46,795 nucleotides of DNA, from positions 1 through 46,795 of the forward strand of contig NVUB02000141.1 in the NCBI GenBank assembly GCA_002401775.2. The letters are read 5' to 3'. This document shows positions 26,592-34,799 of this stretch, piece by piece. The position numbers and the translations under genes are program-made. Source of the DNA: Ectothiorhodospiraceae bacterium. GTDB lineage: Bacteria > Pseudomonadota > Gammaproteobacteria > SZUA-152. A model generated the notes under the pieces. That model was not told where the DNA came from and ran no database searches. It was given only the letters and a program-made list of their open reading frames with translations. Numbering within the stretch: position 1 is the first letter of the stretch; each line of letters opens with the position of its first letter.

Positions 26592-27119
26592 ATGAAATTG
26601 AATAAAGTCCGTCGGGCTGCCCTGAGTGTGGGTGGTCTTTTTGTCGTATTAATGTTGCTTGCCGGTGGTGCGGTGGCTGAGGCTTTTGCACCAAGGCCAC
26701 ACATTCCTGATGAGGTTGCTGACCGTTACCAGGCACAAAGCGCCCGTGACTCGGTGATCCCCGATGCGGCGCGGGTGGGTATTCCCGCTTACCCTGGTGC
26801 GGTGGTTATTCGCACTTTTGCGGTGGATAAACGACCGGCTAAGTATGAGGGTTTACCCATTATAGAGTTGATCAGTGCTGATGATTATCAGACCGTTATA
26901 GCCTATTACCAAAAGCAATTACCATCATGGAAAAATGCGGAGCTTTTGTCGGCGTATTATTTTGCCCAAGACGGCAATATAAACTTTTTTAAACCGGAAG
27001 AGCCGCACGTAGGCATCCATAAAATGGAAAATTATTATCGTTCTAGCGATAAAAAATTATTGCGACAACTCTTACCGGGTGCTCAAACCTTGATCAAGGT
27101 GTTTTATTCTAAAGAGTAA
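26592..27119 (+). CDS. exported protein of unknown function
   Basis: This gene is not recognised. From ATG 26592 the product is about 175 residues with a good signal peptide (basic start, hydrophobic VGGLFVVLMLLAGG, cleavage likely after AEA). The mature part has IPAYPGAVVIRTF and then a DDYQTVIAYYQKQLPSWKNAE segment, a pattern like that of small periplasmic proteins with a dimeric alpha-beta fold. An in-frame ATG at 26562 would put ten residues before the signal peptide, and GAGA upstream favours 26592. Confidence 0.65.
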   Translation: MKLNKVRRAALSVGGLFVVLMLLAGGAVAEAFAPRPHIPDEVADRYQAQSARDSVIPDAARVGIPAYPGAVVIRTFAVDKRPAKYEGLPIIELISADDYQTVIAYYQKQLPSWKNAELLSAYYFAQDGNINFFKPEEPHVGIHKMENYYRSSDKKLLRQLLPGAQTLIKVFYSKE

Positions 27120-27603
27120 TGCATGCCAATACGGTGGAAAATGATTTATTCCTATTTTATTTTTCCGGGTTTTTAGGAAATTTCGTGCTAAAAAGTTAAC
27201 CATGGGAAAATTATCAAGTGTGCGATTTTACATGAATCTCATGATCAGCCCTAAGGGTTGGGAAAACATGTAACGACTTGATGAGATGTCCGTTTTAGTA
27301 CCCGTTTTAGTAGCTGTATAAGCCAGGACGATAGAAAGGCATTTGGCGATAGGCATTCACCTTGGAAATGTTCTCGCAAAGGCGCGGAGCAGGCAGAGGA
27401 ACAAGCTTAGGAACAAGCTTAGGAACAACAGGTCATTCTCACTACTGCCATAGACTGGCGTTGGATGTTGTACATTCTGGACTGATGAAATCAGGCGGTC
27501 AGTGTTTTTGCACCGAGTAGTGGGTTAGACAGTTCCTAGACCCTGTTGAAGGGCTTCGATATACTGCGGTACTTCTTAAGTAAGTCAACGCGGTAGTACT
27601 CGA
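27120..27603. other. 484-base gap with a 12-bp tandem repeat
   Basis: I see no gene. AGGAACAAGCTT is repeated exactly at 27397-27408 and 27409-27420, with a third partial copy from 27421. The rest shows no clear structure. The promoter of the next gene presumably lies in the last 100 bases. Confidence 0.6.
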
Positions 27604-28233
27604 ATGCATTTTATATTGTCGGCACTCACTCACTCTTTAAGCGTCATTTTGCTCCTTCTTTTATCCGCACCTTTGGCATATGCCAATAAGGCAATAGAGT
27701 CCTTCATGTGGAAGGCATCCGCGACGGCCACTGCGGTGTTGATTGCGAAAACTAATCCTCTTGAAGCCGACAGGATGTCAATGGAAATTGGCGGTGGCGA
27801 CCATTTTTATGTGATTCGAGCAGGTGCGGAGTGGGATTGGAAGGACAACTTGTTAACCGTGTATGGGTGGAATGTCAGCTCCTACTGGCAGTTAGATTTT
27901 TCAAAGTGGCAGAGCACACGCGATGCCAGTCAGTCTGGCGCCAACGTAACAGCGGGTCTAACCCCCATGTTTCGGTTTACGGGCAGCAAAGGCTATGTGC
28001 AACCTTATTTTGATGTAGGTGTAGGGGTTTATCTGTTCACTGACAGTTCCCTTGAAGACCATGAGTTTGGGTCAAACTTTCAGTTTTCGGATTTGTTGAG
28101 AGTCGGCGCCCACATAGGTCATCGAAATCAGTGGGGTGTGGGGTATAAGTTTCAGCACTATTCGAATGGATCTGTGCGAGAGCCCAATAAAGGCATCAAC
28201 TTTCATTTTATTACGCTCTCATATAAATATTAA
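27604..28233 (+). CDS. PagL-like lipid A 3-O-deacylase family protein
   Basis: PagL is an outer-membrane barrel that removes the 3-O acyl chain from lipid A and so lowers endotoxicity. The 209-residue product has a signal peptide (cleavage near AYA) and the family's C-terminal strands, with HYSNGSVREPNKGIN. His185 and Ser187 match the catalytic His and Ser of PagL. The residue aligned with the catalytic Glu (Glu140 of the Pseudomonas enzyme) is Asn199, so activity is uncertain. It ends in an aromatic residue as outer-membrane barrels do. No obvious operon partner. Confidence 0.75.
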   Translation: MHFILSALTHSLSVILLLLLSAPLAYANKAIESFMWKASATATAVLIAKTNPLEADRMSMEIGGGDHFYVIRAGAEWDWKDNLLTVYGWNVSSYWQLDFSKWQSTRDASQSGANVTAGLTPMFRFTGSKGYVQPYFDVGVGVYLFTDSSLEDHEFGSNFQFSDLLRVGAHIGHRNQWGVGYKFQHYSNGSVREPNKGINFHFITLSYKY

Positions 28234-28240
28234 TTGGGCG

Positions 28241-28320
28241 CGGGGTGCAACTAATTGCGAGGTGCAACTAATGCAAGGTGCAGCTAATGCAAGGTGCAGC
28301 TAACTGCGGGGTGTAATAAT
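28241..28320. repeat. about 16-bp degenerate tandem repeat
   Basis: Four to five copies of a unit close to GCAAGGTGCAGCTAAT run from just after the PagL-like stop to about 28315. The two middle copies are nearly exact; the outer ones are diverged. No coding meaning is seen. Confidence 0.7.
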
Positions 28321-28393
28321 GAGGGGTTTGGGTACCCTCGAAGGATTGTGGGATACCAGAGAATGGATTTAACAATTCCAGTAATGTCACCTA

Positions 28394-28491
28394 CCGTAAG
28401 GGCAATCCCTTGTGGTTGCCCTTGTTTTGGGTGGCCGGATTGATTGGGGTTTACACGGTAACCAGGGTACCCACAAGGGGCACCCCTACGG
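28394..28491. repeat. pair of inverted REP-like units
   Basis: A 28-base unit at 28394-28421 (CCGTAAGGGCAATCCCTTGT...) recurs in opposite direction at 28465-28491. The two share most positions, and each contains its own short stem. Two inverted REP units with a 43-base spacer form a BIME-like arrangement. Units of the AGGGGn(6)CCCTTGTGG type are dispersed in several bacterial genomes. Confidence 0.65.
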
Positions 28492-28615
28492 TGTAATTTT
28501 GTTTCTCTCGTTTCCACGTTTCCCGGTGGAACGCATACCGTTATGAGAAAATTATGCGTGGCGCAAAAATTTACGTTTGTTGCTCGCTACAGGTATATAA
28601 GACTATATTAAGGTC

Positions 28616-29194
28616 ATGGAAGACCCTAACCACTATAGCCAATGGCATCTGCCGGTAGCTCACGATCAGATGTGTTTATCGGAGGCCATTGACAGTATGC
28701 AGCGGGTTGGCGCGGGTCAGCAGGAAATCCCATTGATGATCCAGTTGGTCGAAAACCCCAACTACCGGATTCCCGGCTTTACGCTGTTTCATGGTGCTGT
28801 CGATTTGGCGCAACATGATTGTATCCATATTATGTTGGGGCGGGGTTTATTGGAAATGGATGAAGCCTTCACTATTGGTTTCACCATGGGCAGTACTAAT
28901 AAAGTGTCAACGACAGAAGAGCGGTTGTTTTCACTGGTTTCCCAGTACCTATACCCCAAAATTTACCAGTTTTCTGCGGATGATATTGCGGTGTTCCGGA
29001 ATGCAGTACGGTTGGGATATATCTCAAGCTGTGTACCATTGGATGAGGTGGACTTCAGTCTTTATTACAACTGGGCAATATCGGATGTCAGGGAAGCATT
29101 GGGGATTGAATCAGATTTATTGCGGGCGTATTTTTCTATTGAAAAAACACGTTACCCCAAGAGTGTCGCGAGTCAACGGCTATTAGACCCGTGA
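28616..29194 (+). CDS. protein with a COQ4-type metal-binding motif
   Basis: The 192-residue protein has no signal peptide. Its centre reads HDCIHIMLGRGLLEMDEAF: His67, Asp68, His71 and Glu83, exactly the HDxxH-x11-E zinc motif known from COQ4, which acts in ubiquinone biosynthesis and ring oxidative decarboxylation. Around it lie FHGAVDLAQ and IGFTMGSTN segments that are also strongly patterned. I infer a COQ4-like fold but cannot confirm the family over its full length. It ends convergent with a response-regulator gene. No other ubiquinone gene is in the window. Confidence 0.6.
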   Translation: MEDPNHYSQWHLPVAHDQMCLSEAIDSMQRVGAGQQEIPLMIQLVENPNYRIPGFTLFHGAVDLAQHDCIHIMLGRGLLEMDEAFTIGFTMGSTNKVSTTEERLFSLVSQYLYPKIYQFSADDIAVFRNAVRLGYISSCVPLDEVDFSLYYNWAISDVREALGIESDLLRAYFSIEKTRYPKSVASQRLLDP

Positions 29195-29212
29195 TTAAGC
29201 AATGGAGCAGTG

Positions 29213-29686
29213 TTACACCGTTTCCAGTTTTAATGTCTCAAGAATAGTACCAAAAAATTGGCTTCGGTCGACGGGCTTGGTAAGGAAGGCGTTGGCACCG
29301 ACCCGTTTCCCCCAAAATTGTTCTGTTGCCTGTTGCTCACCACTGACGATAATGATGGGAATGTGAGAGGTGCTTTCATTTTTCCTGATCTGCCGAGTGG
29401 CCTGAAAGCCGTTAAGTCCAGGCATCACGATATCCATCAATATAAGGTTTGGTAGATGCTGTTTTGCGGCGGCAACGCCCTCGGCACCATTTGAGGCGCT
29501 AATAGTTTTAAAGCCCGCCTGAGTCAGTACCTTGGTAAATGCAGCAACAACGGTGCGAGAGTCATCAACAATGAGAATGGTTTGGTCATTGTTGTTTTCG
29601 GAGCGTTCTTTCTGTCGGCGCTCTTTTTGTTGTGTGGGGTTACTACTGACACGTTTAAATAAATTTTTGAGAGTAAAGCGTTTCAT
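29213..29686 (-). CDS. single-domain response regulator with a basic N-terminal extension
   Basis: From ATG 29686 the product is about 157 residues. A Lys/Arg-rich, probably unstructured extension of about 35 residues precedes one receiver domain (TILIVDDSRTVV, phospho-acceptor Asp in LILMDIVMPG, then the conserved Lys in LTKPVD). There is no output domain, as in PilG/PilH or CheY-type regulators, so it probably acts by protein contacts. No kinase gene is adjacent; the PAS kinase 1.4 kb away on the other strand lacks a receiver and is a possible partner. Confidence 0.8.
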   Translation of the reverse strand: MKRFTLKNLFKRVSSNPTQQKERRQKERSENNNDQTILIVDDSRTVVAAFTKVLTQAGFKTISASNGAEGVAAAKQHLPNLILMDIVMPGLNGFQATRQIRKNESTSHIPIIIVSGEQQATEQFWGKRVGANAFLTKPVDRSQFFGTILETLKLETV

Positions 29687-29976
29687 GTGTAACGGGTCCC
29701 TGCCTGTTGTCAATGTGGAAAATGTCAGTTCTAGGTGCCAAAGCCCCCATCATAAAGTCAGATGGTCGTTGAACACAAATCTGGAGCAAAATCAGTAATG
29801 TAGAGTGTTTTTTATATCCCGTTAAATGCTATTTATAGCGTTTGTGCTTATTTAGGTCGTGTAGACTGCTTGTGATTAGGCGCCATTCGGGTGATATAGA
29901 AGACGCTGGCAAGCTAACTAAATTTTGTAGTTTTATATCCGGCTGACGTGATTCGTTTAAATGACTATCGGCATGT

Positions 29977-30840
29977 ATGTCTCAGAGCATTAATCCGACG
30001 ATACCCATATACACTGAATCAAGAGGTAAAACGATAGTGTCTTCCTTGTTTGATCCCTTTCAATCCACACATTTTGAGCCAATTGGCATCATTCATTCGT
30101 GCTTTAAAGAAAAATTTGGTATTCCTCGCCAGCCGGGGTTGGTCACTCTTGCTCCGGCGACGCTTGAACTTCACGCTCCTTACAATAATCCAAAAGCATT
30201 GACAGAACTGGAGGGCTTTTCACATATTTGGGTAATTTTTGTATTTCACCAAGCTGTGCGTGAAAATTGGAAACCTACCGTTAGGCCGCCGCGACTGGGA
30301 GGGAATCAACGTATTGGTGTGTTTGCATCGCGTTCGCCCTTTCGCCCGAATCCCATTGGGTTGTCGGCGGTAAAGCTGGAAAAAGTCGTATGCAGTGAGG
30401 GGCGTTGCGTGCTGCATTTGAAAGGGGCAGATTTATTGGACGGTACGCCTGTTTTGGATATCAAGCCTTATTTGCCTTATGCCGATGCGATACCCGATGC
30501 ACGAGGTGGCTATGCAGCACAGGCTCCGGGCCCGGAACTTACCGTGAGTTTCAGTAAATTAGCAATTGAGCAATGTCGTTCACTACAAGCCAGAGGACAA
30601 GCCAAAGGACAAGCCAGAGGACAAGCCAAAGGACAAACCAGAGGACAACAGATAGGAATGCCGGATTTAGCACCATTAATTGAGCAAATATTGCGTGCCG
30701 ATCCGCGCCCCGCCTATTGTGCGGATAGCGAAAACCCCCGGAAATTTGGCATGCGTTTGTATGATTTTGATGTGCAATGGAGCGTTACGGGGAGTGTAGT
30801 AGAGGTATTGGCACTACAGGTTATAGAGAATAAAAAATAG
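29977..30840 (+). CDS. trmO: tRNA (adenine(37)-N6)-methyltransferase TrmO
   Basis: TrmO methylates t6A37 of tRNA-Thr. The 287-residue product has an N-terminal extension, then FEPIGIIHSCFKEKFGIPRQ and the conserved SPFRPNPIGLSAVKLE and LDGTPVLDIKPYLPYAD segments of the family. A C-terminal segment DPRPAY...FGMRLYDFDV is also typical. Between the core and this tail, about residues 205-226, lies an RGQAKGQ repeat produced by a 12-bp tandem duplication. Such an insert is not normal for the family and should be a flexible basic loop. ATG 29977 has no strong ribosome site. Confidence 0.9.
   Translation: MSQSINPTIPIYTESRGKTIVSSLFDPFQSTHFEPIGIIHSCFKEKFGIPRQPGLVTLAPATLELHAPYNNPKALTELEGFSHIWVIFVFHQAVRENWKPTVRPPRLGGNQRIGVFASRSPFRPNPIGLSAVKLEKVVCSEGRCVLHLKGADLLDGTPVLDIKPYLPYADAIPDARGGYAAQAPGPELTVSFSKLAIEQCRSLQARGQAKGQARGQAKGQTRGQQIGMPDLAPLIEQILRADPRPAYCADSENPRKFGMRLYDFDVQWSVTGSVVEVLALQVIENKK
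30592..30651 (+). repeat. in-frame 12-bp tandem repeat inside trmO
   Basis: Five copies of (A/G)AAGGACAAGCC-like units, differing at one or two bases, encode alternating R/K-G-Q-A. The unit length is a multiple of three, so the frame is kept. Confidence 0.85.
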
Positions 30841-31064
30841 CGACGAGGTAACAATATACGGGAGTCTGGAGACGATGATGTGATATTTTTTTCAGGAGAA
30901 GCTTAAGCTTTGAGCACGATGACCGATAACGATATCTGAAAAACAAAAATACACGGATATTGTTGCGGATGGCATAAAAAAAAAGCCAGTATTGATCCGT
31001 AACTCCATCGACTTAAGCTTAAGGGGTGTTTGGAATACCTGCATGTTCAGGTGTTTGCTCTGTT

Positions 31065-33527
31065 ATGTCACAAGCCACATTATCAGTAACCAATGATTTA
31101 CATTCCATCGCACTTATTGGGCGCTGTGTACGGGCACATTTTCCCGGTCTGAAGCGGCAACTGCCTCAAGGCATACACCTTGTGCTGGCGAATGATGTCA
31201 GTACAAATTGTCTGACTGTGGTTGCTCACTCATCTGAAACGGTGTCTATGGATGTGCAAATCATCATTCCGCTGGATTGTTCATATATTGCCCCTCGAGT
31301 TTTTGCGGCGAGAGGCGCTGTGTCATTCGTTCTGCCGGAAAATGCACCCGTCGAAGAGAAGTCGCTCATCAATATGTTTGAAATGTCGAAAATACTGGCC
31401 GTGTCGACCCAGTGTGCGGGCAAGGTCTTTGGCATTGTACTGGTGGCTCGAACGCAAGATGCGCCAGATTTTTCTCTTACAGAGATTGCTGCTATTGATC
31501 GAGCAGCCCAGCAATTAGCATTCCGGCTGTCTGCGACTCTGAACGATAAATTGACTGGTGTTGAAAGTGCCAGTGAACCGCTTGTCGAACGATCTCCGTC
31601 AAAAGCGGTTGTCAGTATCGAGAGTGAGCTGCAACGCCAGGAACGTTTTCGACTATTAAACGAAATGGCTTCAAGTCCAATTGTTGTTTTGAACGAAGCG
31701 CTTGTGGTGAGTGAGGCCAATGGCCCTGCGGAAAAATTATTTTCCGTAAATCATACGCAGTTAATCGGTAGTTCGTTTGGCGATTATTTTTCGGGTGGTA
31801 CGCAATACTTATCGGCTTTGCGCGATATTCGGCGTGATGGTGCAACATTTTTTGAAGCAATTGTTCATCAACCGGATGGCGCGGTGTTGTATGTGGATGT
31901 GCACGCTAACCTGCTAATGCTCAACGGCGTACCGATGATCAAAGTTTTTATGCGGGATGTTACTGTGCGTAAAACGGCAGCGGAAGATTTATTACGAGCC
32001 AACGAACATGTGTCACATATCCTGGAATCCACCAATGATGCCTATCTTGCGATCGATGAGTGTTGCCATATCAGCTACTGTAATCAACGTGCAGAGCAAC
32101 TGTTTCAAGTTTCTCGTGATTCGCTTTTAAAAAATGAGTTGTGGGAAAGTTTGCCGGGCTTGGCTACGACGTTTAAACACCAATTTCTCGCGGCTATTCA
32201 GGACAGTGAAATGGTGTCGTTTGAAGCGTATTATGCGCCGACGGATACATGGGTTGAAACGCAGGCCTATCCGCATACCGACGGCTTGTCCATATTCTTC
32301 CGTGACATCACTGAGCGCAGGCGTGCCGGGAATTTACTGCGTGGGCGAGAGCTACACTTTAGAGCCTTGCTGGATAATATGATGGATGGTGTGATGACCA
32401 TCGACAGCCACAGTATTGTAAAAACGTTTAATCCCGCAGCAGAACATATTACTGGCTATCTTGCCAGCGAAGTGGTCGGCTACTGCGTTAGCCAATTTGC
32501 CTGTGATATCGAAAAGGGAACCTGTGAACCAGGACTCTGGCATTTTTTAGGGCAGGAACATGTCGGTAGTGTCGGTAAACGCCATGAAGTTCAGGTGACG
32601 CGTAAAGATGGCTCGCATTTCCCCGCCGAGGTGTCAGTGGGTGAAATGCAGGTGGACGATGAGTGGAATTATATCGTGACTTTACGCGATATCAGTGACA
32701 AGAAAAAAGCAGAAGCCGAATTACATACTCATCGTCATCAATTAGAAGAATTGGTACGAGACCGCACCGCTGATTTACAAATTTTGCGTGAACAGGCCGA
32801 GCAATCCAACCGTGCAAAAAGTGCGTTTCTGGCCAATATGAGCCATGAGTTACGTACCCCATTAAATGCCATTATAGGTTATAGCGAAATTCTGCATGAA
32901 GATGCAAAGGTATTAGGTGCCGGGGAATTGGCCGGGGATTTGAAAAAAATATTTACCTCGGGCCATCATTTGTTGAAGCTCATTAACAATATTCTTGATC
33001 TTTCCAAAATTGAAGCCGGAAAGATGGAGATGCATATCGAACGTTTTCGGTTAGATGCGATGATTAACGACGTGACTTCAACCGTTTGTATGTTAATGAA
33101 AAAAAACAATAATACGTTAATAGTAAATTATGATGGAGATATAGGTGAAATGGAGGCTGACAGTATGTGGGTGCGTCAGTCGATTTTGAATTTGTTAAGT
33201 AATTCCGCCAAGTTTACCCGCGATGGTAATATTGAGCTGAACGTCCGCCGTACTGGCTGCGGGGATGATGCGACCATCTTTTTTGCCGTCATTGATACAG
33301 GAATGGGCCTGACAGATGCACAAATTGCCGTCCTGTTTCAGGCCTTTCAACAGGCACACTCCAATAGCGTTTCAGAATTTGGAGGCACCGGCCTTGGTCT
33401 GACAATTAGTCGTACTCTTTGTCGTACCATGGGTGGAGACATACAGGTGAGCAGTGAAGAAGGGAAGGGCTCAACCTTTGTCATCAGTTTGCCAGCGGTG
33501 GTAATGCCGGGCAATGACTGGTCTTGA
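31065..33527 (+). CDS. PAS-domain sensor histidine kinase (non-hybrid)
   Basis: The protein is about 820 residues with no membrane helices, so it should be cytoplasmic. An N-terminal GAF-like region is followed by three PAS-type segments (about 205-305, 320-420 and 430-560), each ending in an RDIT/RDIS-type strand, and a short coiled coil. A HisKA domain follows with SHELRTPLNAIIGYSEIL (phospho-acceptor His594), then the ATPase with N (LLSNSAKF), G1 (DTGMGL) and G2 (GGTGLGL) boxes. There is no receiver, so an external regulator is needed. I chose ATG 31065 (AGGTG upstream) over GTG 31026. The sensed signal is unknown. Confidence 0.88.
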   Translation: MSQATLSVTNDLHSIALIGRCVRAHFPGLKRQLPQGIHLVLANDVSTNCLTVVAHSSETVSMDVQIIIPLDCSYIAPRVFAARGAVSFVLPENAPVEEKSLINMFEMSKILAVSTQCAGKVFGIVLVARTQDAPDFSLTEIAAIDRAAQQLAFRLSATLNDKLTGVESASEPLVERSPSKAVVSIESELQRQERFRLLNEMASSPIVVLNEALVVSEANGPAEKLFSVNHTQLIGSSFGDYFSGGTQYLSALRDIRRDGATFFEAIVHQPDGAVLYVDVHANLLMLNGVPMIKVFMRDVTVRKTAAEDLLRANEHVSHILESTNDAYLAIDECCHISYCNQRAEQLFQVSRDSLLKNELWESLPGLATTFKHQFLAAIQDSEMVSFEAYYAPTDTWVETQAYPHTDGLSIFFRDITERRRAGNLLRGRELHFRALLDNMMDGVMTIDSHSIVKTFNPAAEHITGYLASEVVGYCVSQFACDIEKGTCEPGLWHFLGQEHVGSVGKRHEVQVTRKDGSHFPAEVSVGEMQVDDEWNYIVTLRDISDKKKAEAELHTHRHQLEELVRDRTADLQILREQAEQSNRAKSAFLANMSHELRTPLNAIIGYSEILHEDAKVLGAGELAGDLKKIFTSGHHLLKLINNILDLSKIEAGKMEMHIERFRLDAMINDVTSTVCMLMKKNNNTLIVNYDGDIGEMEADSMWVRQSILNLLSNSAKFTRDGNIELNVRRTGCGDDATIFFAVIDTGMGLTDAQIAVLFQAFQQAHSNSVSEFGGTGLGLTISRTLCRTMGGDIQVSSEEGKGSTFVISLPAVVMPGNDWS

Positions 33528-33617
33528 TTCTTATCGACTTCTTTTTTTTGAAGGTATAGAGTTTTGTGGTTTCGTGAAAAAGTTACGCGACTGTTTTGGC
33601 GTTTCGTGGCCGTTTTC

Positions 33618-33893
33618 TGTCAGGTAACTGTGTAACCTGACCTACTAAAAACAAGTGCTGAGTGCTGAGTGCTAAGTGCTAAGACTTCGTCACGTTGCGC
33701 AGCTACGTGACATTTTACGGTTAACTGATTTTTGTGTTCCATGGTCGTTTTCAATTCTGCATAGGGTGGAACTACGGGAGGGATTCTCTGGCCAAGGTGA
33801 TGCCTTACGGCATGTTGTCAGGTAACGGCGTAACCTGACCTACTAAAAACAAGTGCTCAGGCTTTGTTACGTTGTGTAGCTACGTGACATTTT
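33618..33893. repeat. two copies of an intergenic repeat with paired hairpins
   Basis: Copy A (33618-33718) and copy B (33815-33893) share GTCAGGTAAC...GTAACCTGACCTACTAAAAA, CAAGTGCT and GCTACGTGACATTTT. Each has two short dyads: GTCAGGT/ACCTGAC and a second around CACGT/ACGTG. Copy A carries an extra 7-bp tandem expansion (GAGTGCT/AAGTGCT, about 33658-33682). They lie in the 482-base gap between the kinase and the convergent spondin genes. No coding function is seen. Confidence 0.8.
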
Positions 33894-33949
33894 GCGATCT
33901 ACTTCCATAGAGGTGTTGCATCAGGGTTGGGATTTGGTGAATTGCACGC

Positions 33950-33989
33950 AAAAAAAAGCCCGACCTCTCAAGGGGAGAAAGGGTCGGGC
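33950..33989 (-). terminator. rho-independent terminator of the spondin operon
   Basis: Read on the minus strand, GCCCGACC pairs perfectly with GGTCGGGC (33982-33989 and 33958-33965) and is followed by eight T residues. It lies about 20 bases after the last stop codon of the pair. Confidence 0.92.
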
Positions 33990-34009
33990 TCTTTACGGTT
34001 GTGCGAAAG

Positions 34010-34786
34010 TTATTGCGTCCGCGTAACCACTACTTTTGCGCCATAGGTTAACCAGCGATGACCTTCATTCAGTGCTGAGGTCGTTAAACCATCACTTGAC
34101 GTAACGGCACCAGGGTGAATGGTGAGTCGATTAAGATCACCACTGCGGTCAGCATTGAACCCTTCCTGCGCACCGGCAGCAGCTGCAGGCCCTGGCATGG
34201 TATCAGCCGTTTCGGTATTGGCTTCGGTGCCTGCGTCGAAGACGCGGGTCATGGTCGTGGCACTATCACCGACGGCCAAGCCACCGATATTCCAGTTTGT
34301 TACACCGGTAAAGGCATCGTTAGTGTTGGCCAACATAGCCGCTACTGTCAGTTGCAGGCTGCTGGAAGCGTTAACGGTCATTGTTACGGTTTCCATGCTG
34401 CCGGGACCAAATGGCCCGTTGGTGGAACCCGCACTCATGGCGACAGCAGAATTGGCATCTGCTTCAGCAAGGAAATCAGCTGGGCTACCCGACTCCGCGA
34501 GATTTTCCAAACCAACACTAACGCTTTCGCCTAACTGCCAAGCTGAATAGCCAGACTGATGTAACACCACACCTAATGGCGTGAGTGGTTGGCCATTGGT
34601 GATGTTAACAACAGTGACTTCATAGGTGGCTTGTGCCGCTACATCATCATCGTTATCACTATTACTACAGCCACTGAGTGTCAGTAAACTTGCTGAAACC
34701 AGTGCAACGGCCAGGTACGATGGCAAGCGTTTGGCGGGTAGCACATTGCTCACTACTGGATTAATAAAACGGTTAAATAATTGCAT
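34010..34786 (-). CDS. spondin-domain lipoprotein
   Basis: The 258-residue protein has a lipoprotein signal (LLTLSGC, Cys about residue 40) followed by an acidic linker, then a spondin N-terminal-type domain. Landmarks are YEVTVVNITNGQPLTPLGVVLH at the start, LTVAAMLANTNDAF in the middle, and RLTIHPGAV...HRWLTYGAKVVVTR at the end. In animals this domain occurs in extracellular matrix proteins; bacterial members are surface or secreted proteins with unknown roles. GGGAGGA precedes ATG 34786. It follows its paralogue by 13 bases, in one operon. Confidence 0.82.
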   Translation of the reverse strand: MQLFNRFINPVVSNVLPAKRLPSYLAVALVSASLLTLSGCSNSDNDDDVAAQATYEVTVVNITNGQPLTPLGVVLHQSGYSAWQLGESVSVGLENLAESGSPADFLAEADANSAVAMSAGSTNGPFGPGSMETVTMTVNASSSLQLTVAAMLANTNDAFTGVTNWNIGGLAVGDSATTMTRVFDAGTEANTETADTMPGPAAAAGAQEGFNADRSGDLNRLTIHPGAVTSSDGLTTSALNEGHRWLTYGAKVVVTRTQ

Positions 34787-34799
34787 AACATCCTCCCGT

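Noticed and set aside
28241-28320. tandem array considered as a CRISPR
   Set aside because: Units are contiguous, about 16 bases and degenerate, with no unique spacers and no cas genes.
34115-34550. two plus-strand open frames opposite the spondin lipoprotein gene
   Set aside because: Both are shadows of a gene with signal peptide, ribosome site and terminator on the minus strand.
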